Assembly (NCBI GenBank): GCA_900314725.1
Contig: OMWJ01000009.1
Location: 1-64,000, forward strand
Source: an uncultured Bacteroidales bacterium
GTDB lineage: Bacteria; Bacteroidota; Bacteroidia; Bacteroidales; P3
DNA length: 64,000 nucleotides
Direction of reading: 5' to 3'
The translations under genes were made by a program, and so were the position numbers. The first letter of the stretch is position 1. Each line of letters starts with the position of its first letter. Below, piece by piece: positions 45,522-53,173 of this stretch. The notes below the pieces were generated by a model. It did no database searches. It was not told where the DNA came from and was given only the letters and a program-made list of their open reading frames with translations.

Positions 45522-46480
45522 TATTCAACGATAACTTTCAAATTTTTCTCAGCAATTTTAACAATATATGTTCCTTTGTTTTCTACGTAGATAGGCGTAT
45601 TAGGAGAATAGTCTGTTATCTCTTTGACTTTTCTTCCCATAAGGTCAAAAATTTCCACCTTTTCCTGTGCTTTGGTATTAATGCTAAATCCATTTTTAGT
45701 AGGATTAGGAAAAGCTGCAACATCATTTTCCTCATTTACAATATCAGAACAAGAAGATTCTGGAATATAAGTAATGTTTATATCATCCAATCTTACAGAA
45801 CCGAATTCAGTGGCTTCGTTGTCTATATTCAGAACCATGCCTACCAAGTATAATTCTTCAGCATTGTTTGCTAAATAGTTTATAGGTATGGAGAAACTTT
45901 CAAAACCATCTGTTGCACTATTAGCATAGAATACTCCACCTCCTGTTACTGCAAGAGAATCGGCAACTGTTCCTGTTGTATAGGCAAAAATCACAAAGAC
46001 ATCATTATTGCTTATAGGGGAAAAATCATAATATCCTTCTATTGTTTCAGGTAAATCACTTATGCGAAGTCCGTCTGTAAGCACGTTTTTCAAAGACTGC
46101 AACAAAGACATATAGTCTGAAAGATCCATATTCTGATAGTCCATAAGCGGAGTTGCAGATGTCATCAGCGTCATCACATCTATTGTTCCATTTGTTATAA
46201 ATCCCGGAACATTTATTTGAGGAATATTAAACAAGGCAGCAACAATGGATGATAACTTTTTTGATTTCAGTTGCAAAGAGTATGAACCCCCTACATGTTG
46301 TGTGCTTTTGGATACTTCACAAAGGCTATATCCCATATAACCCAGACTGTTCCAACTTTGCGGATTAGAAGATGAACTCCATTGTTCAAAGCCGTTGTTT
46401 GAAAATTGAGTATTGGAGTTCTGTGCATTTATGCATAGAAATCCAAGACATAAACTTGCAATAAGTATTATTTTCTTCAT
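45521..46480 (-). CDS. Secreted protein with T9SS type A sorting domain
   Basis: 319 aa. Signal peptide MKKIILIASLCLGFLCINAQ; N-terminal GFEQWSSSSNPQSWNSLG opening typical of carbohydrate-binding-like jelly-roll modules; a LDDINITYI strand near residue 232; and a C-terminal sorting domain (AAFPNPTKNGFSINTK ... VEIFDLMGRKVKEI ... GTYIVKI). Surface-exposed, function unknown. First gene of the operon that continues to gpsA. Confidence 0.85.
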   Translation of the reverse strand: MKKIILIASLCLGFLCINAQNSNTQFSNNGFEQWSSSSNPQSWNSLGYMGYSLCEVSKSTQHVGGSYSLQLKSKKLSSIVAALFNIPQINVPGFITNGTIDVMTLMTSATPLMDYQNMDLSDYMSLLQSLKNVLTDGLRISDLPETIEGYYDFSPISNNDVFVIFAYTTGTVADSLAVTGGGVFYANSATDGFESFSIPINYLANNAEELYLVGMVLNIDNEATEFGSVRLDDINITYIPESSCSDIVNEENDVAAFPNPTKNGFSINTKAQEKVEIFDLMGRKVKEITDYSPNTPIYVENKGTYIVKIAEKNLKVIVE

Positions 46481-46506
46481 ATTGATATTATTTTAATATT
46501 ATCCTG

Positions 46507-46538
46507 CAAAATTACACTTTTCAAGATAAATAACCAAA
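46507..46538 (-). promoter_or_regulatory. Gene-proximal promoter of T9SS-lptE-gpsA operon
   Basis: Minus-strand TTTG at 46538-46535, 20-nt spacer, TAATTTTG at 46514-46507; 27 nt before the ATG. Confidence 0.7.
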
Positions 46539-46672
46539 TAAATTCTCCACTTTTCGTTTTATTTCTTTTGGGAAGCAGATATGATGGTCTTCACCCCAGA
46601 ATGCGATATTCAGTAAAAATGTTTTCTTGGATAGAGGGTAGGAAAGAAAGGCAGATGCTTTTAATACAATAT

Positions 46673-47045
46673 ATGCAATACAAAAACGCTCTCCTAAAAA
46701 CTGTGTTTTCATAGGAGGAGATAAGGCTTTTTGGTAATAAAAAGAGGTTTTTCAGTACGAAAACGAAGACTTTTTGTAAAAACTCTTCGTTTTCTTTTCT
46801 AAACTCTTCGTCTTTTCTATACAAACTCTTCCTTTTCGTACAAAAAAACGAAGACTTTTTGCCTTATAATCAAAAAATAACCAAGTGATTTCAAGTGGAG
46901 AAAAACTGTTCCTAAGGAAAACTATTTAGCAGTCTTTGCTATTTGTTGTGGCTTAAAGTAAAAAATATTGTCTTTGCAAAAACTTTCACTTAAAAACCAC
47001 CGATTATTTTCTGCAAAGTTAATACATTTTTTCCAAACTACCAAA
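46673..47045 (-). repeat. Dispersed array element, copy 3 (R3)
   Basis: Five units at 46760-46775, 46778-46793, 46801-46816, 46823-46836 and 46842-46860, in both orientations. The 16 nt at 46755-46770 pair with 46826-46841 (14 of 16). The array is enclosed by ATAAGGC (46721-46727) and GCCTTAT (46861-46867). A CTCCTA/TAGGAG hairpin (46691-46717) and ATGCAATA (46673) lie on one side, a promoter-bearing block (46973-47045) on the other; all have counterparts in copy 1. Confidence 0.75.
47014..47045 (-). promoter_or_regulatory. Distal promoter of repeat copy 3
   Basis: Minus-strand TTTG at 47045-47042, 20-nt spacer, TAACTTTG at 47021-47014; same box and spacing as in copy 1. Its -33 lies inside the 17-bp inverted repeat. 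Confidence 0.6.
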
Positions 47046-47075
47046 TTATCTTGTATCAAATTTGGTAGTTTGGAA
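47031..47075. terminator. Perfect 17-bp inverted repeat downstream of galE
   Basis: TTCCAAACTACCAAATT (47031-47047) and its exact complement (47059-47075) around an 11-nt loop. Placed 30 nt after the galE stop, so a termination or mRNA-end role is likely, but no T-run follows on the minus strand. Confidence 0.6.
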
Positions 47076-47104
47076 CAGAATGTAATATTTTTTCTTTTCA
47101 CTCT

Positions 47105-48118
47105 TTATTTTGAAAGGCTTTGTTGCCAACGCCATGCAGAAGAAGTCATAGAGTCAATATCTTCTTTTGCTTTCCAGCCAAGTTCTTTTTCTGCAAAAGT
47201 TGTATCTGCCCATATTTGTATAATATCTCCAGCTCTGCGTGGAGCAAAAGACCAGTTAAGTTTTTCGCCTGTACTTCTTTCAAAACTGTTTATTATTTCA
47301 AGGACAGAAAAACCATTACCTGTACCTATATTGAAAAACTCCAAGTCTTTTTTGTTTTTCTTTTCTAATAGTCTTTTTACTGCTACAACGTGGGCTTTTG
47401 CTAAATCCACAACATGAATATAATCTCTTATGCAAGTACCATCAGGCGTAGGATAATCATTTCCGAATACTTTCAGTTCTTTTCTTATTCCCGCTGCTGT
47501 TTGAGTAATGAAAGGAAGAAGATTGTTAGGCACTCCATTAGGTAGTTCTCCTATTAGAGCGGAAGCATGAGCTCCTATTGGATTAAAATATCTTAATGCA
47601 ATAGCTTTTACATCGGATGTTGCAGTGATAAAGTCAAGCATTTCTTCTACAACTTGCTTTGTATGTCCGTATGGAGAAGTGGCTTTTTTAACAGGAGAAG
47701 TTTCTTTGATAGGAAGACTGTCTGGCTCACCATAAACAGTGCAGGAAGAAGACTGAACAAAGTATCTTATGTCTCTTCTTTTCATTTCCTTAACAAGATT
47801 AAGGAATATACCAAGATTGTTTTGATAATACATAATAGGATTATCTACGCTTTCACCTACTGCTTTATAAGCAGCGAAATTTATTATCCCCTTTATATCA
47901 GTAAAAGTGTCAAAAACCAATCTGCATTCTCTTGCATTACTTAGGTCTGCTTTTATAAAATCTGGTCTTTTGCCTGTTATTTTTTCTATTCTATCTATTA
48001 CTTCTGCATTTGAATTGGAAAGATTGTCTGCTATGACAACATCAAATCCAGCGTTAATAAGTTCTACTGTTGTGTGGCTTCCGATAAAACCGGCTCCGCC
48101 TGTTGTAAGTATTCTCAT
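47105..48118 (-). CDS. galE: UDP-glucose 4-epimerase
   Basis: 337 aa from the ATG at 48118 (MRILTTGGAGFIGSHT); the open frame continues 67 codons upstream but without family support. Rossmann GGAGFIGS at 7-14, catalytic Ser region SSSCTVYG near residue 120, YxxxK motif in YGHTKQVVE near residue 150, and the NPIGAH segment near residue 175. Interconverts UDP-glucose and UDP-galactose for surface glycans. Confidence 0.94.
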   Translation of the reverse strand: MRILTTGGAGFIGSHTTVELINAGFDVVIADNLSNSNAEVIDRIEKITGKRPDFIKADLSNARECRLVFDTFTDIKGIINFAAYKAVGESVDNPIMYYQNNLGIFLNLVKEMKRRDIRYFVQSSSCTVYGEPDSLPIKETSPVKKATSPYGHTKQVVEEMLDFITATSDVKAIALRYFNPIGAHASALIGELPNGVPNNLLPFITQTAAGIRKELKVFGNDYPTPDGTCIRDYIHVVDLAKAHVVAVKRLLEKKNKKDLEFFNIGTGNGFSVLEIINSFERSTGEKLNWSFAPRRAGDIIQIWADTTFAEKELGWKAKEDIDSMTSSAWRWQQSLSK

Positions 48119-48177
48119 ATTTTTCTGATATTCTTTTTGTTCTAATATTACTATAACGCACATTTTGTCTTTTTTAT

Positions 48178-48207
48178 TTTGAAGAAGTAAAAGTTTTATT
48201 ACTTTTG
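48178..48207 (+). promoter_or_regulatory. Promoter of TPR-protein gene
   Basis: TTTG at 48178-48181, 18-nt spacer, TACTTTTG at 48200-48207; 30 nt before the ATG. Confidence 0.7.
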
Positions 48208-48237
48208 CAAAGTAGAGTGGTGTAATTTTATGATAAA

Positions 48238-50118
48238 ATGAAAATAGAAATAAAACTAAATAGACTTTGTTTGATAATTCTTGCTGTCTTGATTTTGGCT
48301 CCTTCTTCTCTTTCTGCACAAATCAAGCAAGATAAAGACAAGTTAAATTATGAACTTGCCAAACAATATATTGGTGAGGAAAAATACACTGAAGCAAGTT
48401 CCTTGTTAGAAGATTTGATTGACAAAGAGTTTAGAGATGATTATTATAACGCATTAACTGTTTGTTACAAACAACTACAAGAGTCAAAAAAACAAGAAAA
48501 ACTGATTAAGATAGCTATAAAGAAAGGCAAAACAAATACTTCTATTTATTATATTGATTATGGAATGTTCTATTTAAGTAAGAGTGATAGCACAAAAGCT
48601 GATAAAATGTTTCTGAAAGCGATAGATAATCTTTCCGCAAACAATACTGAAATATATCTTTGTGCAGCCCATTTTAATAAAAACTTATTGTATGACTATA
48701 CTTATAAAACCTATATTAAGGGACGAGAACTTCTAAAACAGAAAACAAAATATACATACGAAATAGGTTACATTCTTCAACTGCAGAGCAAATATGATGA
48801 GGTAATTAACGAATATATTGTCTTGTTGGAGGACAACCCTAATTTTCTCAGTCAAGCAGAGGTGAATATTAACAATCTCCTGAATAGTGATAAGGATAAA
48901 AAATTATTAAGCACCCTGCATAATACTTTATTGGAGAAAGTTAAAGCAAATCCAAAGAATGAACAGTTGGCAAGACTTTATCTTTGGACCTTGATAAAAG
49001 AAGAAAACTATTCTTTAGGATTTGTTCAAGCAAAGGCATTAGATAATAGATTTGATGCCAATAGTGGAAATACATTAATATCTTTTGGAGAAATTGCAAT
49101 GAATAATGAACAATATGACATTGCAGTAAAAACCTTTGACTTACTTATAAAAAAAGGAGAAGAAGATAATGCCTTTTATGAAGAAAGTTTAATAAATAGG
49201 ATGAATTGCTTGTACATTCCTTTTACAAGAAAGACATCACATACAGAAAAAGAAAAAAAAGCCTTACACTCCGAATTTGAAAAAACTCTTAGTATTTTAG
49301 GGAAAAACTCTAAATCTGCTGCCATTATGCAAGAGTATGCATTGTTTCTTGCTTACTATGAACATTTATCTCAAGAAGCGATAGACATTTTAGATACAAT
49401 AGTAAATATGAATACGCTATCTTTGAAGCAACGTTCTTTGGCAAAAATAGACAGAGGAGATATTTATCTGATGGAAGGAGATGTTTGGGCTGCATCTTTG
49501 GAATACTCTCAAGTAAGTAAAGACCTTAAAAATGAAAATGAAGGTTCTATGGCTAAGTTTAAAAATGCTATGCTTTCCTATTATACAGGAGATTTTGAAT
49601 GGGCATTATCTCAATTTTCTACTCTGCGTTCTTCTACTTCTAAACTTATTGCCAATGATGCTATGGAGTATTCTCTTCTCATAAAAGAAAATATGGATGA
49701 AGACTCTTCTTACAATGCTTTGTCTTATTTTGCAAAAGCTGACTTCCTTTTGTTTCAAAATAAGTATGAAGAAGCAAAGAAGAATCTTGAGATAATAGAA
49801 ACTTCTTATATATCCCATGCTATTTTTGATGAGGTTCTTTATAAGAAAGGTCAGATTGCTTATAAAGAAAAAAAATACGTAGAAGCCGACAGTTTGTGGA
49901 ATAATTTGTTGTTGAAATATCCATACGATATAGTGGCAGATGATGCTCTTTTCTCTTTGGCACAGATGTATGAGAACGTATTTCAAGACAAAGAAAAAGC
50001 CTTGGAATATTACCAAAGGATAATTATAGACTATCCTTCTTCTTTATACGTTTCTCAGTGCAGGAAGAAAAATGAACAAATCCAATCCAAGAAAGAGAAG
50101 TTTCCACACTCACTTTAG
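48238..50118 (+). CDS. Exported tetratricopeptide-repeat protein
   Basis: 626 aa, signal peptide ending at SSLSAQ (about residue 28). Tandem helix-turn-helix TPR-like repeats run from about 35 to 620 (e.g. AKQYIGEEKYTEASSLLEDLI, MLSYYTGDFEWALSQFSTL, KGQIAYKEKKYVEADSLWNNLL, ALEYYQRIIIDYPSS). Likely a periplasmic scaffold; no catalytic domain. Its 3' end overlaps the convergent thioredoxin gene by 9 nt. Confidence 0.85.
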   Translation: MKIEIKLNRLCLIILAVLILAPSSLSAQIKQDKDKLNYELAKQYIGEEKYTEASSLLEDLIDKEFRDDYYNALTVCYKQLQESKKQEKLIKIAIKKGKTNTSIYYIDYGMFYLSKSDSTKADKMFLKAIDNLSANNTEIYLCAAHFNKNLLYDYTYKTYIKGRELLKQKTKYTYEIGYILQLQSKYDEVINEYIVLLEDNPNFLSQAEVNINNLLNSDKDKKLLSTLHNTLLEKVKANPKNEQLARLYLWTLIKEENYSLGFVQAKALDNRFDANSGNTLISFGEIAMNNEQYDIAVKTFDLLIKKGEEDNAFYEESLINRMNCLYIPFTRKTSHTEKEKKALHSEFEKTLSILGKNSKSAAIMQEYALFLAYYEHLSQEAIDILDTIVNMNTLSLKQRSLAKIDRGDIYLMEGDVWAASLEYSQVSKDLKNENEGSMAKFKNAMLSYYTGDFEWALSQFSTLRSSTSKLIANDAMEYSLLIKENMDEDSSYNALSYFAKADFLLFQNKYEEAKKNLEIIETSYISHAIFDEVLYKKGQIAYKEKKYVEADSLWNNLLLKYPYDIVADDALFSLAQMYENVFQDKEKALEYYQRIIIDYPSSLYVSQCRKKNEQIQSKKEKFPHSL

Positions 50119-50598
50119 TGTATTCAGGGATTTTTTAGTCCATTTTGAAAGAAAATCTACTACTTTTTTCACATCATACCCTTTGCCTTCTTCCAAATAA
50201 GACGAATTTTGAGTGTGTAGATAATTACCTTCATTGTCTAATATCACAAAAACAGGAAAACCAAAACGAGCAGGATTTCTTAGCAAACGCATAGCTTCAG
50301 GGTTTTTGTTTTCTTTTGAGTAATTGACATGAATATAAACGAAATTTTTATCTATGATGTCTTTTATTTCTTTATTTGTTGTTGCGAGTTCTGCAAAAAT
50401 TAAACACCACGGACACCAATTTCCTCCTACTTGACAAAGGACGTATTTGTTTTCCTTATTTGCTTGTTCAATGGCTTTGTTTATTTGCTCAACAGCATTT
50501 ATCTTATCGTTGTATGGCTTTGTTTGTTGAGAAAAAAGGTTGCTTGTAAAGAAAACTACAAACATTAAGAATGTTACTTTTATTGCTTTTTTTATCAT
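50110..50598 (-). CDS. Exported thioredoxin-fold protein
   Basis: 162 aa from the ATG at 50598, which restores a signal peptide (IKVTFLMFVVFFTSNLFSQ). Thioredoxin-like domain with redox motif CPWC at 62-65 in GGNWCPWCLIF, and a cis-Pro loop FGFPVFVILD near residue 118. Resembles the periplasmic thioredoxin_7/DUF255-type group. Probably reduces periplasmic disulfides. Its promoter interlocks with that of the divergent acyltransferase gene. Confidence 0.85.
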   Translation of the reverse strand: MIKKAIKVTFLMFVVFFTSNLFSQQTKPYNDKINAVEQINKAIEQANKENKYVLCQVGGNWCPWCLIFAELATTNKEIKDIIDKNFVYIHVNYSKENKNPEAMRLLRNPARFGFPVFVILDNEGNYLHTQNSSYLEEGKGYDVKKVVDFLSKWTKKSLNTLK

Positions 50599-50612
50599 AA
50601 GGCTATATATTT

Positions 50613-50643
50613 TTTGCAAAATTAAAAAAAAATTGTAATTTTG
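50613..50643 (+). promoter_or_regulatory. Promoter of glsA-like operon (interlocked)
   Basis: TTTG at 50613-50616, exactly 19 nt, TAATTTTG at 50636-50643; 34 nt before the ATG at 50678. Confidence 0.85.
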
Positions 50644-50647
50644 CAAA
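50617..50647 (-). promoter_or_regulatory. Promoter of thioredoxin gene (interlocked)
   Basis: Minus-strand TTTG at 50647-50644, exactly 19 nt, TAATTTTG at 50624-50617; 18 nt before the ATG at 50598. Lies within four bases of the plus-strand promoter. Confidence 0.85.
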
Positions 50648-50677
50648 TATAAAACGATAATACTTTTTACTAATTGA

Positions 50678-51568
50678 ATGACAGAAGATAAAAACAATAT
50701 AAACAAGGACAATATTTCTCAGCATATAACTCCAAAGTTTATCAGTTTGGAAAAAATCGTTGCATCTAAGAATAGGACGCTCTATAAATTAATACCTAAG
50801 TTTGTGTTCTCATGGATGAAAAAGCTTATACATTTAGATGAAATCAACCATATCATATATAAACATAGAGACAAATTTGGAGTGGATTTTGCTAATGCCG
50901 TGTTGGAAGAACTGCAAGTAAAGCTAAAAGTAATAAACGAAGAAAATATTCCTTATGAAGGAAGACCTTTAGTTGTAGCAAATCATCCAGTAGGGAGTAT
51001 AGATGGAATGGCTCTAATAAGTGTTATTGGAGAAAAAAGAAAAGATGTAATATTTCCTGTTAATGATATTCTTTGTCAGCTACCAGGCTTCAAAGGAGTT
51101 TTTATTCCTATAAATAAATATGGTAAAAACTCTTCTAATCATAAGACTTTAAACGCAGCTTTTGAAGGAGATAGTATAATGATGTTTTTTCCAGCAGGCA
51201 CTGAAAGTAAGATAATAAAAGGAACTCTGCAAGACTTCCCTTGGAAGAAATCTTTTATCAATGAAGCTCAAAAACACAACAGAGATATTATTCCTGTGTA
51301 TATAGAAGGAGCGAATAGCAAGGGATTTTATCGTTTATATAAAATACGTAGGTTCTTTGGAATAAAGTTTGACTTGGAAATGATTCTTTTGCCAAGAGAA
51401 ATGTTTAGACAAAAGGGTAAAACTTTAACACTAACTTTTGGTAAGCCTATTTCTATAGAACAAATAGATAAAGAAAAATACCATGCAAAGATATGGGCGG
51501 AAAAGATTCGTTCTTTTGTATACAAATTAAAGGAAAACAAAGATGCTGTCTTTTCAGTTGAAGAGTAA
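50678..51568 (+). CDS. glsA: Lysolipid O-acyltransferase, GlsA-like
   Basis: 296 aa. PlsC-type acyltransferase with NHPVGSIDGMAL (catalytic His 103, Asp 109), a FPAGTESK motif near residue 170 and IPVYIEGANS near residue 207. Directly followed by a GNAT-type acyltransferase (24 bp), the same pairing as glsB/glsA for glycine lipids in Bacteroides. By that analogy it would add the second, ester-linked acyl chain to an N-acyl amino acid. Confidence 0.8.
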   Translation: MTEDKNNINKDNISQHITPKFISLEKIVASKNRTLYKLIPKFVFSWMKKLIHLDEINHIIYKHRDKFGVDFANAVLEELQVKLKVINEENIPYEGRPLVVANHPVGSIDGMALISVIGEKRKDVIFPVNDILCQLPGFKGVFIPINKYGKNSSNHKTLNAAFEGDSIMMFFPAGTESKIIKGTLQDFPWKKSFINEAQKHNRDIIPVYIEGANSKGFYRLYKIRRFFGIKFDLEMILLPREMFRQKGKTLTLTFGKPISIEQIDKEKYHAKIWAEKIRSFVYKLKENKDAVFSVEE

Positions 51569-51592
51569 GACAAAGAAAAAACTATTTGCATT

Positions 51593-52537
51593 ATGATAAA
51601 AACAATGGATACTTCATACGTGATACCTCCTGTTGATAAAAACCTCATCAAAGAGGAACTGACAGAGGATATATTTTTTAGAAAAACAAATTTTGGTAAT
51701 AGAGAAATATACATAACCACAGCTCATAAAAGTCCTAATATAATGAGAGAAATAGGACGTTTAAGAGAAATAAGTTTTGGAGCATCAGGAGGAGGAAGTG
51801 GAACAGAATGTGATATTGATCAATATGATATTGCTCCAGAACCACATTGTTATAAACAACTTTTTGTTTGGGATAAAGATGATGAAGAAATTGTTGGAGG
51901 TTATCGGTTCATAATAGGAAAAGATGTTTTTAAACAAGCAAATGGAGAGTTGTTGAGTGCAACGGCAGACCTTTTCTTTTTTTCAGAAGAGTTTCAACAA
52001 AATGTCTGGCCTCAAACAATAGAATTAGGTCGTAGTTTTGTTCGTCCAGATTATCAACCGACAGTATCTCTTAGAAAAGGAATGTATTCTTTGGATAATT
52101 TATGGGATGGTTTGGGCGGTATTGCACAAAAAATGGAAAAAGAAGTTAAATACTTTTTTGGAAAGGTAACGATGTATCCTTCTATGAATAGCAAGGCAAG
52201 AGATTATATTCTTTATTTTTATAGAAAGCATTTTCCAGATAATGAAGGTTTAGTGTGGCCAAAAGAAGAAGTAAAGATAACAACAGACTACAACGAGTTA
52301 GTAAACCTTTTTTGTGGTAAAAACTATAAAGAGGATTATCAAATTCTTGCAAAAAGTGTTAGGGCTTTAGGAGAAGGAATACCTCCTTTGGTAAATGCTT
52401 ATATGAATCTTTCTTCAACAATGAGAAGTTTTGGAACATCTGTTAATAAACATTTTTCTAATGTAGAAGAAACGGGAATACTTGTTACAATAGCAGATAT
52501 ATATGAAGATAAGAGGCAAAGATATATGAATATGTAA
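51593..52537 (+). CDS. glsB: Acyl-ACP-dependent N-acyltransferase, GlsB/OlsB-like
   Basis: 314 aa. GNAT-like fold of the hemolysin/OlsB group: GREIYITTAHKSPN-type opening is followed by REIGRLREISFG, WDKDDEEIVGGYRFIIGKDV near residue 105, and ELGRSFVRPDYQ near residue 142. By analogy with Bacteroides GlsB it N-acylates an amino acid (glycine in glycine lipids). ATG at 51593 or 51605 are both possible. Substrate is inferred from the glsA-like neighbour. Confidence 0.8.
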   Translation: MIKTMDTSYVIPPVDKNLIKEELTEDIFFRKTNFGNREIYITTAHKSPNIMREIGRLREISFGASGGGSGTECDIDQYDIAPEPHCYKQLFVWDKDDEEIVGGYRFIIGKDVFKQANGELLSATADLFFFSEEFQQNVWPQTIELGRSFVRPDYQPTVSLRKGMYSLDNLWDGLGGIAQKMEKEVKYFFGKVTMYPSMNSKARDYILYFYRKHFPDNEGLVWPKEEVKITTDYNELVNLFCGKNYKEDYQILAKSVRALGEGIPPLVNAYMNLSSTMRSFGTSVNKHFSNVEETGILVTIADIYEDKRQRYMNM

Positions 52538-52552
52538 TAAACAGAAGAGGGA

Positions 52553-53158
52553 ATGAATATAAATCAAGCAGAATTCGTTATAAGTGCATCTAAGATAAGT
52601 CAATGTCCTCCTGCAGACAAAGCTGAGTTTGCTTTTATTGGTAGGAGTAATGTTGGTAAGTCTTCTCTTATAAATATGCTTACGAATAGAAAATCTTTAG
52701 CAAAAACGTCAGCTACTCCAGGTAAAACACAACTAATAAACCATTTCCTTATCAACAAAGAGTGGTATTTAGTGGATTTACCTGGTTATGGTTATGCAAA
52801 AGTAAGCAAAGTAGAGAGAGAAAAATGGCAAAAGATGATAAACAACTATCTGCTAAAAAGAGAATCTCTTTTAACAGTTTTTGTTCTGATTGATTCTCGT
52901 TTGGAGCCTCAGAAGATAGATTTGGAGTTTATCAATTTTCTTGGCGAGAACTCAGTTCCTTTGCAAATAATCTTTACAAAAATAGATAAACAAAGTAATA
53001 AAAAGACTATGGACAATGTTCAACTTTTCAAGCAAAAACTTTTAGAAATGTGGGAAGAGTGTCCTAATATATTATTGTCTTCTTCGCTTAAAGCTAATGG
53101 CAAAGAAGAAATACTTAGTGAAATAGAGAATATAATAAATCAATATTGGAATAATTAA
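52553..53158 (+). CDS. engB: Ribosome-biogenesis GTPase EngB (YsxC/YihA)
   Basis: 201 aa. G1 [12 protein letters not shown] near residue 30, G2 TPGKTQ near residue 57, G3 DLPGYGYA near residue 74, G4 TKIDK near residue 142 and a G5-like SSSLKANG near residue 180. Assists large-subunit assembly. Fits between glsB and purH with 15- and 15-bp gaps. Confidence 0.95.
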   Translation: MNINQAEFVISASKISQCPPADKAEFAFIGRSNVGKSSLINMLTNRKSLAKTSATPGKTQLINHFLINKEWYLVDLPGYGYAKVSKVEREKWQKMINNYLLKRESLLTVFVLIDSRLEPQKIDLEFINFLGENSVPLQIIFTKIDKQSNKKTMDNVQLFKQKLLEMWEECPNILLSSSLKANGKEEILSEIENIINQYWNN

Positions 53159-53173
53159 ATAATAATTGTTGTG

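Larger units (their letters stand above)
46481..47104. other. 624-bp intergenic region holding repeat copy 3
   Basis: Small minus-strand frames in 46521-46824 follow the repeat units and show no protein-like composition, so none is called. Contains a gene-proximal promoter, repeat copy 3, a distal promoter and a perfect 17-bp inverted repeat. Confidence 0.7.

Noticed and set aside
46521..46824. Small minus-strand reading frames
   Set aside because: They run through the repeat units, with low-complexity composition and no start signal; better explained as non-coding.
48119..48319. 67-codon extension of GalE
   Set aside because: The Rossmann fold starts at the ATG at 48118; the extra segment crosses the upstream promoter region of the divergent gene and has no family similarity.
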